Of a stretch of 64,000 nt of DNA, positions 43,094 through 51,692 are shown piece after piece (the first letter of the stretch is position 1; each line of letters begins with the position of its first letter). The translations under genes and the position numbers were made by a program. Source of the stretch: JBNGOQ01 sp050589645 (GTDB taxonomy: Bacteria > Bacteroidota > Bacteroidia > Flavobacteriales > Flavobacteriaceae); NCBI RefSeq assembly GCF_050589645.1, contig NZ_JBNGOQ010000001.1:1116001-1180000 (forward strand), read 5' to 3'. The notes beneath the pieces were generated by a model. That model did no database searches, was not told where the DNA came from, and saw only the letters and a list, made by a program, of their open reading frames with translations.

Positions 43094-44687
43094 AGGGTAT
43101 ACCGCTTAGTCGGTGCATATCGTAATCAAAGGTAGACAGGTCATCCTGATTAAATTTTGAGATGTCGTCATAGCCACAGGCCCTTGCGATTACCTTGATG
43201 AGGTTGTTGGTGGCATCAAAATAATTAAAGAGTTGTTTGGCCGAGGATTCAATGATCAACCGGCTACGCAGGGACTCCTTTTGGGTCGCAATGCCTACAG
43301 GGCAGTTGTTGCTGCCACACGCTCGCATACCCAGGCAACCAACGGCCTGTATAGCGGCATTGGAAACAGCTATGGCATCTGCCCCCAGCATCATGGCCTT
43401 TGAAAAGTCCTCGGCAATACGCAATCCCCCGGTAATGACAAGCGTAACATCGGTCGCCCCCACCTTATCCAGGTACTTTCTTGCCCTTGCCAATGCGGGA
43501 ATGGTGGGTACGTTGATGTTATCCCTTAAAATGGTAGGGGCCGAGCCCGTACCTCCGCCACGACCATCCAGGATAATATAATCCACCCCCACATCGAGGG
43601 CAAATTGGATGTCCTTTTCAATATGGCTTGCCGCTATCTTAAACCCTATCGGGATGCCACCCGTGCGTTCCCGTACTTTTTCCGCAAAGGCCTTAAAATC
43701 CTTTACACCGTGAAAATCGGGAAAGGTGGCCGGGGAAATAGCGGTTTCGCCTTGCTTTAGCCCACGGACCTCTGCAATTTCGGCGCTTACCTTATTTCCT
43801 GGTAAATGCCCACCGGTACCCGTTTTAGCTCCTTGTCCGCCTTTAAAATGAAAAGCCTGTACCTTGTCCAATTTATCCCAGGAGAACCCGAACTGGGCCG
43901 AGGCTAGTTCATAAAAGTATTTGCTGTTGTTCTGCTGTTCTTGGGGGAGCATGCCGCCTTCCCCGGAACAGATGCCGGTACCGGCCATTTCGGCCCCCTT
44001 GGACAGGGCTATTTTGGCCTCTCGCGAAAGTGCGCCAAAGCTCATATCGCTTACAAACAAAGGGATGTCCAGGACCAGCGGTTTCTTGGCCTTAGGCCCA
44101 ATGACCACCTGGGTGGCCACATCCTCATGGTCCAACAGCGGCCTGCTGGCCAGCTGCGCCGGTAAAAATTGGATCTTATCCCATTTGGGCAAGGTGTTCC
44201 GATCTACACCCATGGAGGAGGAAAAGCCGTGATGTCCAAGGTTTTTAAGCCCGTTTTTGGCCAATTCCTTAATATAGCCGGTATAGGGCTCGGTATCCTC
44301 GGGATGGGTATCGGCGTAGGCGCCAAGGTATTCCTCGCGATCAAAAGGCTGCGGGTGCGCTTCCAAAAAGGCATTGATCTCCGCTTCGTCCACATAGACC
44401 TTGTCCCCATCCAAGTTGGTACTGAATTTATGCAGTACTTCGTTGTTGTTGTATTCCGATACACCGGTATCGTAGCGGTAGTCCCAACCATGGACACCGC
44501 AGATCAGGTTGTCCCCTACAATGCTGCCATCGGCCATAAGCGCGCCCCGGTGAAGGCACCTCCCATAGAGGACCGAGATTTGGGCATCAAATTTTATTAG
44601 GACCAGATCTAGGCCGTTTATCAGGGCATGGGTGGGTTTTCTATCTTCCAATTCGCTTAGCTGTGCGATTAAAATGGGTTTTTTCAT
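43077..44687 (-). CDS. Rieske domain fused to FMN-binding glutamate synthase-like domain
   Basis: 536 residues. Residues 1-105 are a Rieske domain with C44-x-H46 (CLHRGAL) and C63-x2-H66 (CGVHGWDY). Residues about 135-536 are the FMN/glutamate synthase barrel found alone in archaeal-type GltS: LFVSDMSFGALSREAKIALSKGA, GGQGAKTGTGGHLPG, DYIILDGRGGGTGSAP and the [3Fe-4S] motif C-x5-C-x4-C (CLGMRACGSNNC). There is no glutaminase domain, so ammonia-dependent glutamate synthesis or another FMN oxidoreduction is possible, with the Rieske centre as electron port. Confidence 0.88.
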   Translation of the reverse strand: MKKPILIAQLSELEDRKPTHALINGLDLVLIKFDAQISVLYGRCLHRGALMADGSIVGDNLICGVHGWDYRYDTGVSEYNNNEVLHKFSTNLDGDKVYVDEAEINAFLEAHPQPFDREEYLGAYADTHPEDTEPYTGYIKELAKNGLKNLGHHGFSSSMGVDRNTLPKWDKIQFLPAQLASRPLLDHEDVATQVVIGPKAKKPLVLDIPLFVSDMSFGALSREAKIALSKGAEMAGTGICSGEGGMLPQEQQNNSKYFYELASAQFGFSWDKLDKVQAFHFKGGQGAKTGTGGHLPGNKVSAEIAEVRGLKQGETAISPATFPDFHGVKDFKAFAEKVRERTGGIPIGFKIAASHIEKDIQFALDVGVDYIILDGRGGGTGSAPTILRDNINVPTIPALARARKYLDKVGATDVTLVITGGLRIAEDFSKAMMLGADAIAVSNAAIQAVGCLGMRACGSNNCPVGIATQKESLRSRLIIESSAKQLFNYFDATNNLIKVIARACGYDDISKFNQDDLSTFDYDMHRLSGIPYAGVL

Positions 44688-44709
44688 ATACAGGTGTCTT
44701 TTGTTAGTG

Positions 44710-44916
44710 TTAAGAGATTATTTTTTTTAGATAGTCTTTAAAATGATCAGGGACGGGAAAATCAAAAAAGAAGGGCAACGTATAGCGATTCCGCTCCAGC
44801 GTTTTGGACACTTCCGTTTCCAAGTAATGTAGCAATAGTGCGTTCTTGCCAGTAAGGATAGTGGCATGCGGACCAAGATAGCCCAGAATCGTAATGGTTT
44901 TGGTTGTTGTATTCAT
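44710..44916 (-). CDS. Small protein of unknown function, first gene of the Rieske operon
   Basis: 68 residues (TKTITILGYLGPHATILTGK, then a helix LHYLETEVSKTLERN and FDFPVPDHFKDYLKKI). No known domain. It starts with ATG and is 22 bases from the Rieske-glutamate-synthase gene in the same direction. The spacing and sensible composition support a real gene; function unknown. Confidence 0.55.
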   Translation of the reverse strand: MNTTTKTITILGYLGPHATILTGKNALLLHYLETEVSKTLERNRYTLPFFFDFPVPDHFKDYLKKIIS

Positions 44917-44980
44917 TAGTTGTGTATAGTTTGACGCAGATTTGTATCGGCCCTTTCAGTTGGGTTCAAAATACCCTTGC

Positions 44981-45019
44981 TAGGGGTGCTACTGTAGCCG
45001 GCTTCTATCCGTACCCCTA
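44981..45019. other. Imperfect hairpin between crp-like gene and Rieske operon
   Basis: TAGGGGT (44981-44987) is complementary to ACCCCTA (45013-45019); the enclosed part contains AGCCGGCT. It may end the regulator gene transcript or control read-through into the operon. No T-run follows on the minus strand. Confidence 0.3.
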
Positions 45020-45025
45020 TTTTTT

Positions 45026-45700
45026 TTAGATATCCCATGAAGTACCTTTAAACATGGTAATGTATTTGCTGTCATAATGGATCAACCCCTGCTTTCTAAA
45101 GGTGCTCAACTGATTGCTGACCGTTTGTCTGGAGGTATTGGTGAGGTTGGCGATATCTTTATGGGACAACAGGTTTTTGGCGACCCATTTGTCCTCTTCT
45201 TCTTCCCCGAATTCCCGAATGTAGTCCTGGACAAAGTCCCCAATGCGCGTGGCGCTATCTTTATAAAGCAGATTTTCTAAGCGATGCTCCAATTTTTTGA
45301 TGCGGAGTCCGTATACCTTTAACACCCCATTTTTAAGGGATTTGTGCTTTTCCATGAGCTCCTCCATGGTGTCCGATTCAATGTAGCAAACGATACAGTC
45401 CTCCAAGGTAACCGCCCGCTCCTTTACTGCAGCTTCCTCATCATAAAGCGATAGCTCGCCAAAAATGTTCCCTTTTTTTACAATGTACTTTACGGTATCG
45501 CTATGGGGATGCACAATTTTGACGGTGCCCTTTTTCAGGAAAAAGACACAACGTTTGTCCCGATTGCCTGTTTCAATAGGATTTCCCTTATCTATATACT
45601 CCATCTCCAGGATTTCGCATAGGCGCATCATGGTAGACATCCCAAGTTTGTGGAAGAGATTAAAACCTTCCAAAAACCAGTATTTGGTCAGTGTTTTCAA
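45026..45700 (-). CDS. Crp/Fnr family transcription regulator
   Basis: 224 residues. N-terminal cyclic-nucleotide-binding-type beta roll (about 20-125, VFFLKKGTVKIVHPHSDTVKYIVKKGNIFGELSLY), a long dimer helix, and a C-terminal helix-turn-helix with LLSHKDIANLTNTSRQTVSNQLSTFRKQGLI. No N-terminal cysteine cluster of the Fnr iron-sulfur type is visible. It lies 109 bases upstream of the Rieske operon on the same strand and is the best candidate regulator of it. Confidence 0.93.
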   Translation of the reverse strand: MKTLTKYWFLEGFNLFHKLGMSTMMRLCEILEMEYIDKGNPIETGNRDKRCVFFLKKGTVKIVHPHSDTVKYIVKKGNIFGELSLYDEEAAVKERAVTLEDCIVCYIESDTMEELMEKHKSLKNGVLKVYGLRIKKLEHRLENLLYKDSATRIGDFVQDYIREFGEEEEDKWVAKNLLSHKDIANLTNTSRQTVSNQLSTFRKQGLIHYDSKYITMFKGTSWDI

Positions 45701-45840
45701 GAATCAATTTTACTATTGGGTGGTACTACCTAAAAGTAATGATTTTTAAAGTGTAAGCAATAGTGGATAATAGCGCAACTTACTTTGGACGACACCTTGC
45801 CAATTTTGGGCGGTGCTATTGAGAAGGTTTTGTGGGTCGG

Positions 45841-46440
45841 TTATGGGTCCTGTATGGCGATCAGGTTCACTTCCACGTCAATGACATTACCCACAAGCAT
45901 ATCCATGGCTCCGAAATCCAAGCCGAAGGCGGCCCGACTGATTTGGGTAGATAGGACCAGGGACAGCTCGTCCCCGCTGAGATCGATGCGCATGGGCATG
46001 CTAACCTCTTTAGAGACCCCCTTAATTTGCAGCATACCGGTCAGCACCGGCGGGTTGTCCTTGGTTACATCTAAGGCGTGGAAACGGATGTAGGGGTATG
46101 TGGAGGCATCGAGATAAGCTTCATCTACCAGACTTTTATCCCGGGCCTGGTCCTGGGTGTCCAGACTAGCCACCACAATCCTGCTCCTGATATCCACAAG
46201 AGCGCTGTCCCGGTACACTATGGCTCCTGAAAAGCGGTGAAACTCACCATGAACTGTTAGAAACCCCATGTGGGAAATTTTGAAGGATATCCCCGATCTT
46301 TCCGCGTCGACAATGTATTTTACGCTTTGGCACAAAACACATGGCACGCATGCAAGGAAAAGCCCGGTAAGCGCAATGTATCTTTTAAGGGCTCCTATAC
46401 TATTCGGCAAGGGCAAGGATGAGCAGGGTAATTTTAACAT
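45841..46440 (-). CDS. YceI family protein (second copy)
   Basis: About 199 residues from the ATG at 46440; the start is uncertain because that ATG lies inside the upstream yceI gene and adds about 16 residues before the apparent signal peptide (LKRYIALTGLFLACVPCVLCQ). The mature part has the YceI lipocalin-like pattern: SVKYIVDAERSGISFKISHMGFLTVHGEFHRFSG, then DVTKDNPPVLTGMLQIKGVSKEVSMPM and AFGLDFGAMDMLVGNVIDVEV. YceI proteins bind isoprenoid-type lipids in the periplasm. Confidence 0.83.
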   Translation of the reverse strand: MLKLPCSSLPLPNSIGALKRYIALTGLFLACVPCVLCQSVKYIVDAERSGISFKISHMGFLTVHGEFHRFSGAIVYRDSALVDIRSRIVVASLDTQDQARDKSLVDEAYLDASTYPYIRFHALDVTKDNPPVLTGMLQIKGVSKEVSMPMRIDLSGDELSLVLSTQISRAAFGLDFGAMDMLVGNVIDVEVNLIAIQDP

Positions 46441-46981
46441 CATTGCCGATGAGGCTAGTGCCGTTGGGCAATTTTCTGTCAAAGGGGATACCGTAGTCGA
46501 GCCGGTTAATGGTAATACCCCCTTCAAAGGCGATTGATTGCTTTTTTGTGGGCAGATCGGGTAAAGGCCCCTTTATCGTAAACGGAAGCGCTATTTCCTT
46601 GGTTACCCCTTTAATCGTCAGGTTTCCTATCAAATACTGTTTTCCCTCACGCTGGTTTACCCCTATGCTTTGGAAACGTATTTCGGGAAAACTGACCTGA
46701 TCCAAAAAGGCCTTGCTCTTTACCGCTTCTTCGCCTCCAGGGTTGTTGGCATCATAACTTTCCACTTTAATGACCGCCTGTGCGCTCATAGCCGAAAGAT
46801 CGTCGGCATCGTAGGTGATACTTCCCTGGACGTCTTTGAATCTTCCCGAAACATCAATTACCCCAAACCGTTCTACCTGTATTTGAACGGCACTGTGTCC
46901 GGGATCTATGTTGTAGGTCTGGGCAGTAGTGTTAAGGGCACAGATAGCCAGGGCTAAAAAAAGTACGTTGCGTAATTTCAT
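46400..46981 (-). CDS. YceI family protein (first copy)
   Basis: 193 residues. Signal peptide to about residue 20 (LNTTAQ), then TYNIDPGHSAVQIQVERFGVIDVSGRFKDVQG, LIGNLTIKGVTKEIALPF and LDYGIPFDRKLPNGTSLIGNDVKITL, the YceI barrel signatures. Predicted periplasmic isoprenoid-binding protein. The next yceI gene follows with overlap, so they are a tandem pair in one transcript. Confidence 0.92.
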   Translation of the reverse strand: MKLRNVLFLALAICALNTTAQTYNIDPGHSAVQIQVERFGVIDVSGRFKDVQGSITYDADDLSAMSAQAVIKVESYDANNPGGEEAVKSKAFLDQVSFPEIRFQSIGVNQREGKQYLIGNLTIKGVTKEIALPFTIKGPLPDLPTKKQSIAFEGGITINRLDYGIPFDRKLPNGTSLIGNDVKITLLILALAE

Positions 46982-47076
46982 AGGTGTTTTATTGATGATG
47001 TTCAGGACACAAGTATAAGAGGTATGCCCTATTTTTTTGACAATCGTTATAGGGGTTGCCCTGATTTTGGGAAATT

Positions 47077-48210
47077 TTAGGAATTGTCACTCCGCTGCCG
47101 GAATTGGGAGGGCGTCATTTTTTCAAATTTTTTAAAGGCATTCACGAAAGAGGTTTTGTTATTGAAACCTGCATCGAAGGTTACCTGTAGCATAGTGAGC
47201 CTAGGTTGTGAACGAATGATTTCTTTCGCCTCTTGTACCCTGTACCGATTGATCAGATCAAAGAAGGAACAATCATATGTTTCATTGATGGTCTGTGAGA
47301 GGTGATGGGTACTCATTTGGAGTAGGGTAGCGAGTTCCTTCAAGCGAAGATCGTTCTTTAAATAAGGCTTATCCTGCTGCATTAGCCTTTTGATGCGTTC
47401 CGCGTAGTCTGCCTTTTCGTCCTCGGTTAAGGAAGAATTTACGTATTTGGCCTCTTTTTGGGTAGGTACTGGCCAATGGATGCCCGCCATGCGATAGCCA
47501 ACGGAATAGATAAAAAATCCCATGGGCAATACATAGATATAATCCAAGAACCTTCGGTAGAAATTGGAGGCAAAAAGAACGTACAGATAAACCGATGCCA
47601 GCACCAGGGTTGCCATCAACAATAGATTCAGAATCTTGAGCCAAATCACCTGGTTAATGTTGGAATATTCACGTTTTAGGCCCTCGGAATACCTGCTGAT
47701 CCTTATCTGGTTGTAGACCAGGTAACCTCCTAGATGTACAAATTGAAGGACGAAAAGAACGGAATACAGGTATTCGAAGGGAGTAACCACCTTTTTTCGA
47801 TGATCAAAGACCGCCAGCATGCCGTAATGGATTTGTCTGGAACTCAGGGTGTCCGAACTGAGCAGCGGAACGATAAGCACAAAAACCAAAAATGGGAAAA
47901 AATGCAAGGCATCTTTTTTAGAGAATTTCCATTGGGTAGTGGTAACGGACCTGAAAAAGAACAGGGTCAAAGGCCCCAAGAGAAACCAGGACCCATATCG
48001 GGTTCCGTAGAATAGATCAAAACCGATATCGTATTTAGTGCGTATGGCCAGAAACTCGGACAGGAACCAAAGAAAAGCCAAGATGAGGGCAAACAGGAAT
48101 ATATTCCCTCTTTTCCTGCGCTTTTCGGCCGATACCAATAATATAGACAACAGGAATATTCCTTGGAAAATGATGATTATGATTCCTATGGACCAAATAT
48201 CCAGTTTCAT
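47077..48210 (-). CDS. AraC-type regulator with membrane domain
   Basis: 377 residues. About seven membrane helices within 1-235 and a C-terminal AraC domain (about 280-377) with LKELATLLQMSTHHLSQTINETY and VTFDAGFNNKTSFVNAFKKFEKMTPSQF. Same architecture as the protein at 28880-29986. It may control the yceI pair downstream on the same strand. Confidence 0.92.
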   Translation of the reverse strand: MKLDIWSIGIIIIIFQGIFLLSILLVSAEKRRKRGNIFLFALILAFLWFLSEFLAIRTKYDIGFDLFYGTRYGSWFLLGPLTLFFFRSVTTTQWKFSKKDALHFFPFLVFVLIVPLLSSDTLSSRQIHYGMLAVFDHRKKVVTPFEYLYSVLFVLQFVHLGGYLVYNQIRISRYSEGLKREYSNINQVIWLKILNLLLMATLVLASVYLYVLFASNFYRRFLDYIYVLPMGFFIYSVGYRMAGIHWPVPTQKEAKYVNSSLTEDEKADYAERIKRLMQQDKPYLKNDLRLKELATLLQMSTHHLSQTINETYDCSFFDLINRYRVQEAKEIIRSQPRLTMLQVTFDAGFNNKTSFVNAFKKFEKMTPSQFRQRSDNS

Positions 48211-48213
48211 CTT

Positions 48214-49197
48214 TTATGCACCTACCCGGGCCGAATTTTTCTTCAGAATGGCTTTGATGATGATCTTGGCATGTACCCTGGAATTCTCAATGAACCATTT
48301 ATGGGTTTCCATACCTCCACAGATGACACCAGCCAAATAAAGGCCTTCCACATTGGTCTCCATGGTTTCGGGATCGTACTGGGGCAGCTTCTTTTTATCG
48401 TCGGACAGGATAATACCCAACTTTTGCAGAAATTCGAAATTGGGCATATAACCGGTAAGGGCAAGTACAAAATCGTTTTCTAGGACAATGTCCCCCTCAG
48501 GCGTGTCTATGGTAAGCTCAGTTTCCCTAATTTCGGTGACTTGGGCATTAAAATAGGCTTTAATGCTTCCCTCTTTGATGCGATTGATAATATCGGGCCT
48601 TACCCAGTACTTTACGCGTTGTCCTACCTCGGATCCACGGATAATCAAGGTAACATCGGCCCCTTTACGGTAGCATTCCAGAGCAGCGTCAACGGCCGAA
48701 TTACTGGCGCCGATCACGGCCAATTTTTGACTGGCATAAAAGTGGGGGTCTTTGTAATAGTGCGATACTTTGGGCAGATCTTCTCCAGGCACGTTTATCC
48801 TATTGGGGAGGTCGTAAAATCCAGTCGCCACAATGATATGGGCAGCGGTATAACTGTGCTTGTCGGAGATTACCGTAAAACCTGTGCTATTTTTGTGGAC
48901 CTCGGTCACTTGTTCAAAAAGCTGGATACTGAGTTTGTTCGAGGTAACGATGCGCCTGTAGTATTCCAGTGCCTCGTTCCTTTTGGGTTTCGCCTCCTTG
49001 CTTATAAAGGGAATCTCATCGATTTCCAGTTTTTCGGAAGAGGAGAAAAACTGCATATTGATGGGGTAATTGAAAAGTGAGTTTACTATAGGCCCCTTTT
49101 CTATGATAACATAGCGCAATCCTTTTTTTTGGGCTTCCAGGCCACAGGCGATACCGATCGGACCACCCCCGATAATGAGAAGATCTAGGTGCTCCAT
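48214..49197 (-). CDS. YpdA family (bacillithiol disulfide reductase-type) flavoprotein
   Basis: 327 residues. FAD-binding GGGPIGIACGLEAQKKG at the N-terminus, INMQFFSSSEKLEI, a second nucleotide motif VIGASNSAVDAALEC and LALTGYMPNFEFL near the end. No CxxC active site of the thioredoxin reductase type, as in YpdA. Likely NAD(P)H-dependent reductase of bacillithiol disulfide in the cytoplasm. The next gene ends on its ATG. Confidence 0.9.
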   Translation of the reverse strand: MEHLDLLIIGGGPIGIACGLEAQKKGLRYVIIEKGPIVNSLFNYPINMQFFSSSEKLEIDEIPFISKEAKPKRNEALEYYRRIVTSNKLSIQLFEQVTEVHKNSTGFTVISDKHSYTAAHIIVATGFYDLPNRINVPGEDLPKVSHYYKDPHFYASQKLAVIGASNSAVDAALECYRKGADVTLIIRGSEVGQRVKYWVRPDIINRIKEGSIKAYFNAQVTEIRETELTIDTPEGDIVLENDFVLALTGYMPNFEFLQKLGIILSDDKKKLPQYDPETMETNVEGLYLAGVICGGMETHKWFIENSRVHAKIIIKAILKKNSARVGA

Positions 49198-49856
49198 TAC
49201 CCTATCTGTTTTTTTAAAGTGGCGATGGTATCGGAAGGGCTTTCACTTTTAAAGACAAAACTTCCGGCGACCAAAACATCGGCGCCGGCTGCCACCAATG
49301 CAGCTGCGTTTTTGTCATTAACGCCACCATCTATTTCTATAAGGGCCCCGCTGTTTTTTTGTTGGATCATCGCCTTTAACGCCTTTACCTTTTCATAGGT
49401 GTTTTCTATAAAGGACTGCCCTCCAAAACCGGGGTTCACGCTCATGACGCAGACAAGGTCTATGTCGGCCAAAGTGTCCTCCAGGAGCTGCACGGATGTG
49501 TGCGGGTTTAGGGCCACGCCCGCCTTCATTCCGGCTGCTTTTATGGCCTGCAAGGTCCTATGTAGGTGGGTACAGGCCTCGTAATGCACGGTCAGCACCT
49601 CGGCCCCCAGATCGGCGAAGGTTTGGATATAACGATCCGGATCTACGATCATAAGATGCACGTCCAGAGGTTTTTTGGCATGTTTGGCCATAGCCTTCAT
49701 GACCGGCATTCCAAAGGAAATGTTTGGGACAAAGACCCCATCCATGATATCCAGGTGGAACCAATCTGCCTCGCTTTGGTTTACCATTTCCATATCGCGT
49801 TGTAGGTTGGCAAAATCAGCGGCCAGTAGGGAAGGGGCAATTTTATTTGTATTCAT
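49197..49856 (-). CDS. rpe: Ribulose-phosphate 3-epimerase
   Basis: 219 residues. IAPSLLAADFANL at the N-terminus, the metal site HLDIMDGVFVPNISFG, HLMIVDPDRY, VMSVNPGFGGQ and EIDGGVND, the full rpe signature set. Interconverts ribulose 5-phosphate and xylulose 5-phosphate in the pentose phosphate pathway. Confidence 0.97.
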   Translation of the reverse strand: MNTNKIAPSLLAADFANLQRDMEMVNQSEADWFHLDIMDGVFVPNISFGMPVMKAMAKHAKKPLDVHLMIVDPDRYIQTFADLGAEVLTVHYEACTHLHRTLQAIKAAGMKAGVALNPHTSVQLLEDTLADIDLVCVMSVNPGFGGQSFIENTYEKVKALKAMIQQKNSGALIEIDGGVNDKNAAALVAAGADVLVAGSFVFKSESPSDTIATLKKQIG

Positions 49857-50274
49857 TTGACTTTTATAGATTCGAACTGTGGGTAAAAAACCTTATTGCT
49901 CTATTTAAAATATTGATTTTCAAGTAATTAATAACTATAAAATAGCTAAACACTTGTGGCTAAAGTTACGGATTTCTATGAGAAATGGGCGATTGGCCCT
50001 TGGAATTTGCTTCTTCGGGCAAATTTGTCCCACTTTTGCGAGTTGACCCTGAATCCTTGCTGGAAAATTAAAGGTTCCCCGTACTTCGATCGTGACCTTG
50101 CTAGGGTGCTTGGCATTTTAAATAATTTATATTTATTGTAGGAAATAGATTACTTTTTATTTAAATATCTTATATTTATCCTGAATGTGTTTCACCTTAT
50201 ACCCTCATTCTTACCGTTCCTTGATCGCATAGTTTAGTATGCAATTAAGCGGACATAATATTAACTTCAAAAAC
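49857..50274. other. A+T-rich intergenic region
   Basis: 418-base gap between divergent genes, with no convincing gene, RNA or repeat. A 61-codon plus-strand frame near 49956 has no ribosome site or protein-like composition. The 3' part must hold the promoter of the lipoprotein gene but I find no exact TAnnTTTG in place. Confidence 0.4.
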
Positions 50275-51021
50275 ATGAATAAAATGAAAAAATCAATTTT
50301 TGCTTTGCCGGTATTGGCTATGGTGCTGTTGTTTTCCTGCAGCAAAGAAAGTAGTTTGGAGGACCAACTCCAATCCGGTTCCTCGGAAGAACTGAAATCA
50401 ACTTCCCTTATTTCCTCCTCCAATTGTGATAATGACCTTATAGGCCCTACGGTGCTCAGTGTTGGGTCTACCGTGACCTTCACCTGTGTTGCCAATGCCC
50501 CGGACCCCAATCCTTCCAGTATTGTTTGGACCGTGCCTACGGGATTGAGAATTATTAGCGGGCAAGGCACCGCTACCTTAAGGGTAAGTGTGGGCAGCGC
50601 CTTTAACGGGGGCCAAATAAGTGTTGACCTTAACCAGGGGCAGTGTGGGAAGTCCATGGGCTTGTCCCGCGCAGGGGGAGGTTCGGTTACTTGCCCCAGC
50701 AGAAGCAATCTCTTCATCGCTGCTGCTGCCGGAGCCAATGGTTGTGACGATTTTGGTATTTCACTGAACAATGCCAACGATGTAGCATCGGTAAGTTGGA
50801 CGTATTCCATCCAATCCATCAATAACAGGTCCTTTGGTACCTCATCCAACCCCAATGGAAACTATTCTATTTTTAAGCCGCTTTACCTTCCAACGGGTAG
50901 TTACAATAACCATTACTTATGGGTAACGGCCAATATTACTTTGACAGATGGTTCAACTTGTACCGTAAGCAATAGTAAATTGTTGAGCTGTAGCGGCTCC
51001 GGTGGTGGTGGCAATCCATAA
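50275..51021 (+). CDS. Secreted lipoprotein with PKD-like domain
   Basis: 248 residues from the ATG at 50275 (a second ATG at 50284 is also possible). Lipobox VLLFSCSKES with cysteine near 21. A PKD-like domain spans about 65-140 (GPTVLSVGSTVTFTCVANAP, SSIVWTVPTGLRI, GQGTATLRVSVG). The C-terminal half has aromatic beta-strands and several cysteines, ending SCSGSGGGGNP. A surface or exported protein; role unknown. Confidence 0.8.
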   Translation: MNKMKKSIFALPVLAMVLLFSCSKESSLEDQLQSGSSEELKSTSLISSSNCDNDLIGPTVLSVGSTVTFTCVANAPDPNPSSIVWTVPTGLRIISGQGTATLRVSVGSAFNGGQISVDLNQGQCGKSMGLSRAGGGSVTCPSRSNLFIAAAAGANGCDDFGISLNNANDVASVSWTYSIQSINNRSFGTSSNPNGNYSIFKPLYLPTGSYNNHYLWVTANITLTDGSTCTVSNSKLLSCSGSGGGGNP

Positions 51022-51096
51022 TCGGTCCCGGAGCTGGGTAGCCTAACTGAGGAATAGGGGAGACATATGGCCCGCTCCATAAGACAAATAAGGAAT

Positions 51097-51128
51097 AAGG
51101 TTACGTTAAAAGCGTAACCTTATTTTCT
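51097..51128 (+). terminator. Terminator after the PKD-like lipoprotein
   Basis: AAGGTTACG (51097-51105) and CGTAACCTT (51113-51121) form a 9-bp stem, followed by ATTTTCTTT. Confidence 0.8.
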
Positions 51129-51144
51129 TTATAGGATTGTCATG

Positions 51145-51692
51145 CCCATAAATGAAAAAACTCCGGTAACCAACGAACATATTTGTTTCCCCTTCAGTAA
51201 GAGGGGATTAAGGGGTGTGTCATTTGATAATTCCCTTATTTTTATATTCATGAAAATTTGGTATAATCCAAAACTTACTCCCTTGGCCAGGCAGCTAAGG
51301 AACAATGCCACCAAGTCCGAAATTCGGTTATAGCAGAAGTTAAAGCGCGGGCAGATGTATGGCTATGATTTCCATAGACAAAAGCCCATAGATCAATATA
51401 TTGTGGACTTCTTTTGCAATAAGCTACAGCTTGCCATTGAACTGGATGGATATTCCCACGAAATTATCGAAGTCTGGGAGAAAGATAAAAAGAAGACGAG
51501 AAGGCTGAATAACCTAGGTATTCATGTCTTGCGATTTTCGGACCATCAGGTAATGTTTGACATGGACAATGTGCTTAGAGCCATTGTCGACTATATACAA
51601 ATCTTTGGAGAAAATGACGCTACATCTCCCTCAATCCCTCCTTGTTAGGAGGGAGGTGTCCGTAAAACCCATAAATGAAAAAACTCCGGTAA
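51145..51692. mobile_element. DUF559 cassette between 25-bp direct repeats
   Basis: The 25-bp sequence starting CCCATAAATGAAAAAACTCC occurs without mismatch at 51145-51169 and 51668-51692 and encloses a DUF559 nuclease pseudogene. The right copy includes one arm of the rpoD terminator; the left copy has no partner arm. Short hairpins lie near each end (CCCCTT-cagtaag-AGGGG after the left copy; CCCTCCT/AGGAGGG at 51636-51653). This looks like an inserted or duplicated cassette. Confidence 0.6.
51250..51648 (+). pseudogene. DUF559 endonuclease-like gene with in-frame stop
   Basis: Reading from the ATG at 51250 gives the DUF559 start (LTPLARQLRNNATKSEIRL), then TAG at 51331-51333, then QKLKRGQMYGYDFHRQKPIDQYIVDF in the same frame, continuing to 51648 with CNKLQLAIELDGYSH and VLRFSDHQVMFDMDNVL. 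The stop replaces a position where the family usually has tryptophan (TGG to TAG), so one base change explains it. DUF559 proteins are Vsr-like predicted nucleases. Unless the stop is read through, the gene is dead. Confidence 0.85.

Noticed and set aside
49956..50141. 61-codon plus-strand frame in the rpe-lipoprotein gap
   Set aside because: No ribosome site, no similarity to known motifs, and no neighbour on the same strand within 100 bases.
51145..51333. Separate 63-residue protein upstream of the DUF559 remainder
   Set aside because: Both parts lie in one frame and join as a DUF559 gene interrupted by a single TAG, so this is one pseudogene.
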